Source of the DNA: an uncultured bacterium | GTDB taxonomy: Bacteria; Cyanobacteriota; Vampirovibrionia; Gastranaerophilales; Gastranaerophilaceae | Assembly: GCA_937894665.1 (NCBI GenBank) | Contig: CALAWF010000136.1 | Span: forward strand, 1 to 9,166 | Direction: 5' to 3' | Length of the DNA stretch: 9,166 nucleotides | Shown: in pieces, positions 7,202 through 9,166 of the stretch | How positions within the stretch are numbered: the first letter of the stretch is position 1 | Layout: each line of letters opens with the position of its first letter | Notes under the pieces: generated by a model | Database searches by the model: none | What the model was told of the DNA's origin: nothing | The model's input: the letters and a program-made list of their open reading frames with translations, nothing else | Position numbers and translations under genes: made by a program

Positions 7202-7259
7202 TAAATAGCCTAACCAGATAATATTAAATCTTGTCTAATCTCTCTAGTTAGGCTATTTA
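7202..7259 (-). terminator. 58-bp inverted-repeat element, possible terminator of speD
   Basis: Perfect 13-bp arms, TAAATAGCCTAAC (7202-7214) and GTTAGGCTATTTA (7247-7259), enclose 32 bp. The element lies 42 bp beyond the stop of the decarboxylase gene and about 55 bp before the start of the small gene, all on the minus strand. In the transcript the GC core would be flanked by an A-rich 5' arm and a U-rich 3' arm running into TATTTATATTTG, which resembles an intrinsic terminator. The loop is unusually large and the U-run is broken, so it may instead be a processing or regulatory structure, or a short repeat. No target-site duplication is visible at its ends. The rest of 7147-7300 is AT-rich, with no clear promoter. 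Confidence 0.45.
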
Positions 7260-7300
7260 AACGCTTTTTATAATTTGCTCTAAAAAATTATTCTTTTGAA

Positions 7301-7756
7301 TTAGTTTTCAATTTGTTCCATAATTTCAAAAGGTTTTTCAACTACTTTCATAGTGTCTTTTGTGATAATACCTCTTTTCAATTCTGTGAAACTTGCTTTT
7401 TTAGAACTGAATTTCTTTTTCAAGAATTCATATGCAACTTTTGGGTCGCATTTTGAACCGCAAGTGAATAAATCAACTGCAGCATATCCAAGTTCTGGCC
7501 AAGTGTGAATTGCCAAGTGGCTTTCTGAAATAATTACAACTCCGGAAACTCCGTATGGGCTAAACATATGAAAACATTTTTGAACGATAGTTGCTCCGCA
7601 TTCTAATGCAGAATCTATCATATATTTTTCAACCTTATCAATACTGTTCAAAGTATTAGGGTCACATTCAAAAAATTCTGCTAATACGTGTTGTCCTAAA
7701 TGAATTTCTTCTAGTTCAGAATTTTTTTGAAACATGTCTAAAGGTGAATCTGTCAA
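7301..7756 (-). CDS. speH: S-adenosylmethionine decarboxylase proenzyme (prokaryotic class)
   Basis: A 151-residue proenzyme that cuts itself and decarboxylates S-adenosylmethionine, giving the aminopropyl donor for spermidine synthesis in the cytoplasm. The self-cleavage site is Glu78-Ser79 in the motif ISESHLAIHTWPE; Ser79 becomes the pyruvoyl cofactor. His84 and Cys99 (in VDLFTCG) match the processing and catalytic residues of the Thermotoga maritima enzyme (Ser63, His68, Cys83), all shifted by exactly 16. So this protein carries about 16 extra N-terminal residues, acidic and without hydrophobic character. The predicted start is TTG, chosen because AAGGAG lies 8 nt before it; the first ATG is codon 8 and would be 29 nt from that site. 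The gene is also called speD. No spermidine synthase gene is in the window. Confidence 0.93.
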   Translation of the reverse strand: MTDSPLDMFQKNSELEEIHLGQHVLAEFFECDPNTLNSIDKVEKYMIDSALECGATIVQKCFHMFSPYGVSGVVIISESHLAIHTWPELGYAAVDLFTCGSKCDPKVAYEFLKKKFSSKKASFTELKRGIITKDTMKVVEKPFEIMEQIEN

Positions 7757-7973
7757 TTTATTTGCTCCTTATATAACTTAAATAAATGTATATTTCCTAC
7801 ATTACAATAATACCCTAAAAAAAATATTTTATCCTATATTTGACTATTTAATTATTTTCACAAAAGTAAATAATCGTTATAACTACACTTATAATTCAGT
7901 TTGTGGCTATATTTGTATATTAAGTTTTATTAATAGTATTTTCAATTACCCTCTTTTATTATAAAATTTCGGT
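7757..7973. promoter_or_regulatory. divergent intergenic region between speH and the response regulator
   Basis: This 217-bp, very AT-rich stretch must hold the start signals of two divergent genes. An exact TATAAT at 7890-7895 on the plus strand could be the -10 box of the regulator gene, giving a leader of about 70 nt, but no good -35 box stands 16-18 bp upstream of it. A second box, TATAAAAT (7960-7967), lies 6 bp before the regulator's ATG. The 8-bp palindrome GTTATAAC (7876-7883) and a repeat of TTATAA with a 12-bp period (7877 and 7889) could be protein sites, but they are short for such AT-rich DNA. I see no convincing promoter for speH and no other gene. Confidence 0.35.
7765..7770 (-). 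promoter_or_regulatory. ribosome binding site that fixes the TTG start of speH
   Basis: AAGGAG on the minus strand (7770-7765) stands 8 nt before the TTG codon at 7756-7754. This spacing is as good as that of the ATG-started genes nearby (9 nt for the small gene and for rpsP). It would be far too distant, 29 nt, from the in-frame ATG at 7735. Confidence 0.8.
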
Positions 7974-8672
7974 ATGAATAATAAGATTTTAGTAGTGGAT
8001 GATGATGTTGCAATTAACGAATTAATTAAGGTTAATTTGGAACTAGCAGGATATAAAGTTGTACAGGCTTATGATGGAATAAAGGGTTTTGCATTGGCAA
8101 AACAAGAAGCTCCATCTCTTGTTGTTTTAGATGTAATGATGCCGGATGTTGATGGTTTTACTGTCGCAAAAAGAATTAGACAGAATGAAGAAACAAAAGA
8201 TACTCCAATCATTATGTTAACCGCTCTTTCTCAAATAAATGACAAGGTAAAAGGTTTTAATATCGGTGTTGACGATTATTTGGTTAAACCGTTTGAAATT
8301 GAAGAATTGTTGGTGCGAGTTAGAGCATTGCTAAAACGCACTAATCAAATCCCGATTTCAGCTTCAACCAGAGATTTGTTAACTCTGGGTGAAATAACTT
8401 TGCTTCCAGAGCAATATAGCGTAAAAATCGGTGAAAAACAGGCAAAATTAACTCCTATTGAATTTGATATTTTTAATCTTCTATTCCAAAATCATGGGAA
8501 TATGGTTTCATCTGCGAAATTGTTAAAAGATATTTGGGGATATTCTCCTAATGATGATATAGAAACTATCCGTGTACATATCAGACATTTGAGAAGTAAG
8601 ATTGATAAGATCTCAGATGGGAAAAAATATATTGAAACAATTTATGGTGGCGGATATAAATTGAATGTTTAA
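7974..8672 (+). CDS. OmpR/PhoB-family two-component response regulator
   Basis: A 232-residue transcription regulator. The receiver domain (about 4-120) has the acidic pair Asp10-Asp11, phosphoacceptor Asp53 in LVVLDVMMP, Thr83 in IIMLTAL and Lys105 in YLVKPF, so all the phosphorylation and switch residues are intact. The C-terminal winged helix-turn-helix (about 135-231) shows LTPIEFDIFNLL, WGYSPNDDIETIRVHIRHLRSKI and the closing IYGGGYKLNV hairpin, as in PhoB/OmpR and cyanobacterial RpaB/RpaA-like regulators. It would bind direct repeats as a dimer after phosphorylation. Usually a histidine kinase gene follows; here a terminator follows instead, so it is an orphan within the window. The ATG at 7974 has no Shine-Dalgarno site: the preceding bases are TAAAATTTCGGT. 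Its targets and signal cannot be inferred. Confidence 0.92.
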   Translation: MNNKILVVDDDVAINELIKVNLELAGYKVVQAYDGIKGFALAKQEAPSLVVLDVMMPDVDGFTVAKRIRQNEETKDTPIIMLTALSQINDKVKGFNIGVDDYLVKPFEIEELLVRVRALLKRTNQIPISASTRDLLTLGEITLLPEQYSVKIGEKQAKLTPIEFDIFNLLFQNHGNMVSSAKLLKDIWGYSPNDDIETIRVHIRHLRSKIDKISDGKKYIETIYGGGYKLNV

Positions 8673-8695
8673 TTATTAAAAATTTGGATCAATAA

Positions 8696-8723
8696 AAAAG
8701 AGTCCTTGAAAAAGGACTCTTTT
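8696..8723. terminator. bidirectional intrinsic terminator
   Basis: A perfect 12-bp stem, AAAAGAGTCCTT (8696-8707) with AAGGACTCTTTT (8712-8723), encloses a four-base loop (GAAA). It lies between the stops of the response regulator (24 bp away) and of rpsP (22 bp away), which converge here. Read from the plus strand the stem ends in four T; read from the minus strand it ends in a run of six T, so it should stop rpsP transcription especially well. Confidence 0.93.
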
Positions 8724-8744
8724 AACATATTTTCTTGATTAAAA

Positions 8745-9107
8745 CTATGCTTCAGCAGGAGCTTCTTGTGCAGCAGCCTCAGCAGCAGCTTTTGCAGCTT
8801 CTTCTTCAGCTTGTTTTTTAGCTAATGCTTTTTTAGAAAGTTTAACTGTTTCTTTTTTAACATAGTTCAAAGTGCCGTCTTCGTTGCAATTTTTGATAAG
8901 GTAAGCAACTGTTTCTGTAGGTTGAGCACCTTTAGAAATCCAATCAAGAGCTGTTGCTTTGTCTAATTTCATAACTTTAGTTTTAGGATTGTAATGACCT
9001 AATTCTTGGATTGGTCTTCCTTCACGTTTAGTTGTTGAATTGATAACAATAACTCTGTATGTAGGGTTTTTCTTAGCACCTAATCTTTTTAATCTGATTT
9101 TTAACAT
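8745..9107 (-). CDS. rpsP: 30S ribosomal protein bS16 with long Ala/Glu-rich tail
   Basis: A 120-residue ribosomal protein bS16, a component of the small subunit needed for 30S assembly. The N-terminus MLKIRLKRLGAKKNPTYRV and the segments REGRPIQELGHYNPK (29-43) and ALDWISKGAQPTETV (53-67) are typical of the family. The usual length is about 80-90 residues; here some 35 more follow, first basic (KLSKKALAKKQ) and then AEEEAAKAAAEAAAQEAPAEA, probably a flexible or helical tail. AGAAGGA (9123-9117) lies 9 nt before the ATG. The short upstream stretch 9108-9166 shows no promoter that I can name; in many bacteria ffh lies upstream of rpsP, but too little is visible to tell. The gene ends 22 bp from the strong shared terminator. 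Confidence 0.96.
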   Translation of the reverse strand: MLKIRLKRLGAKKNPTYRVIVINSTTKREGRPIQELGHYNPKTKVMKLDKATALDWISKGAQPTETVAYLIKNCNEDGTLNYVKKETVKLSKKALAKKQAEEEAAKAAAEAAAQEAPAEA

Positions 9108-9166
9108 TTTTAATTTTCCTTCTTTATTTTGTGTATTATTTGCCGGTAATTCAACCGCCGCTTGTT

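Noticed and set aside
7876..7895. GTTATAAC palindrome and TTATAA repeat as an operator
   Set aside because: Such short AT-only repeats are expected by chance in a region of this composition; the two 12-bp units agree at only about seven positions.
9110..9166. Short minus-strand frame ending 2 bp before rpsP, and a short GC-richer patch at 9142-9160
   Set aside because: All three frames here are too short to judge. The frame ending at 9110 uses several CGG codons, which look rare in this AT-rich DNA. The weak CGGT/ACCG pairing is too short to call a hairpin.
1..9166. Search for CRISPR arrays, insertion sequences, phage genes, toxin-antitoxin pairs or retron-like systems
   Set aside because: No regularly spaced repeats, transposase or integrase motifs, reverse transcriptase motifs or paired small genes were seen. 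Apart from one unknown small protein, the genes belong to common families.

Overview
This window looks like ordinary chromosomal DNA from an AT-rich bacterium. All genes use standard bacterial signals: purine-rich Shine-Dalgarno sites, TTGACA/TATAAT-type promoters and a classical hairpin terminator. The gene set points to a diderm-like or Gram-negative-like lineage (a PBP4-type endopeptidase, a DUF374-type acyltransferase, glycan enzymes). It would fit an uncultured gut lineage such as Gastranaerophilales/Vampirovibrionia (the non-photosynthetic sisters of Cyanobacteria). That assignment is an inference from overall impression; no marker here proves it.

Layout. At the left edge lies the 5' end of a tRNA gene, most likely tRNA-Pro, on the minus strand. 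It has an excellent promoter, and a weaker divergent promoter may share its -35 region. A first co-directional plus-strand block follows (171-3868): a lysophospholipid-acyltransferase-like protein, a nitrilase-superfamily amidohydrolase, a PBP4-type D-Ala-D-Ala carboxypeptidase and a family 2 glycosyltransferase. The first three genes overlap one another and the fourth follows after 19 bp. A fresh promoter at about 3901-3928 starts a second block (3969-6868): a Gfo/Idh/MocA oxidoreductase, a CDP-alcohol phosphatidyltransferase, the tRNA wobble methyltransferase TrmL and the metabolite-repair enzyme NnrD, with gaps of at most 12 bp or overlaps of 11-14 bp.

Two minus-strand genes meet this block tail to tail: an unrecognised 91-residue protein and an S-adenosylmethionine decarboxylase (speD/speH), with a 58-bp inverted-repeat element between them. 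The decarboxylase appears to start at TTG. It is divergent from an OmpR/PhoB-type response regulator that has no histidine kinase beside it in the window. A strong bidirectional terminator separates the regulator from rpsP (ribosomal protein bS16, with a long Ala/Glu-rich tail), which faces it from the right edge.

How the genes fit together. Block one, together with the first two genes of block two, deals with the cell envelope: phospholipid acylation and head-group transfer, peptidoglycan trimming, and glycan synthesis. The remaining genes are housekeeping: tRNA modification, NAD(P)HX repair, polyamine synthesis, translation and transcriptional control. I found no phage, insertion sequence, CRISPR array, toxin-antitoxin pair or defence island, and no convincing new biological system. 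The least explained parts are the 91-residue protein and the inverted-repeat element beside it.
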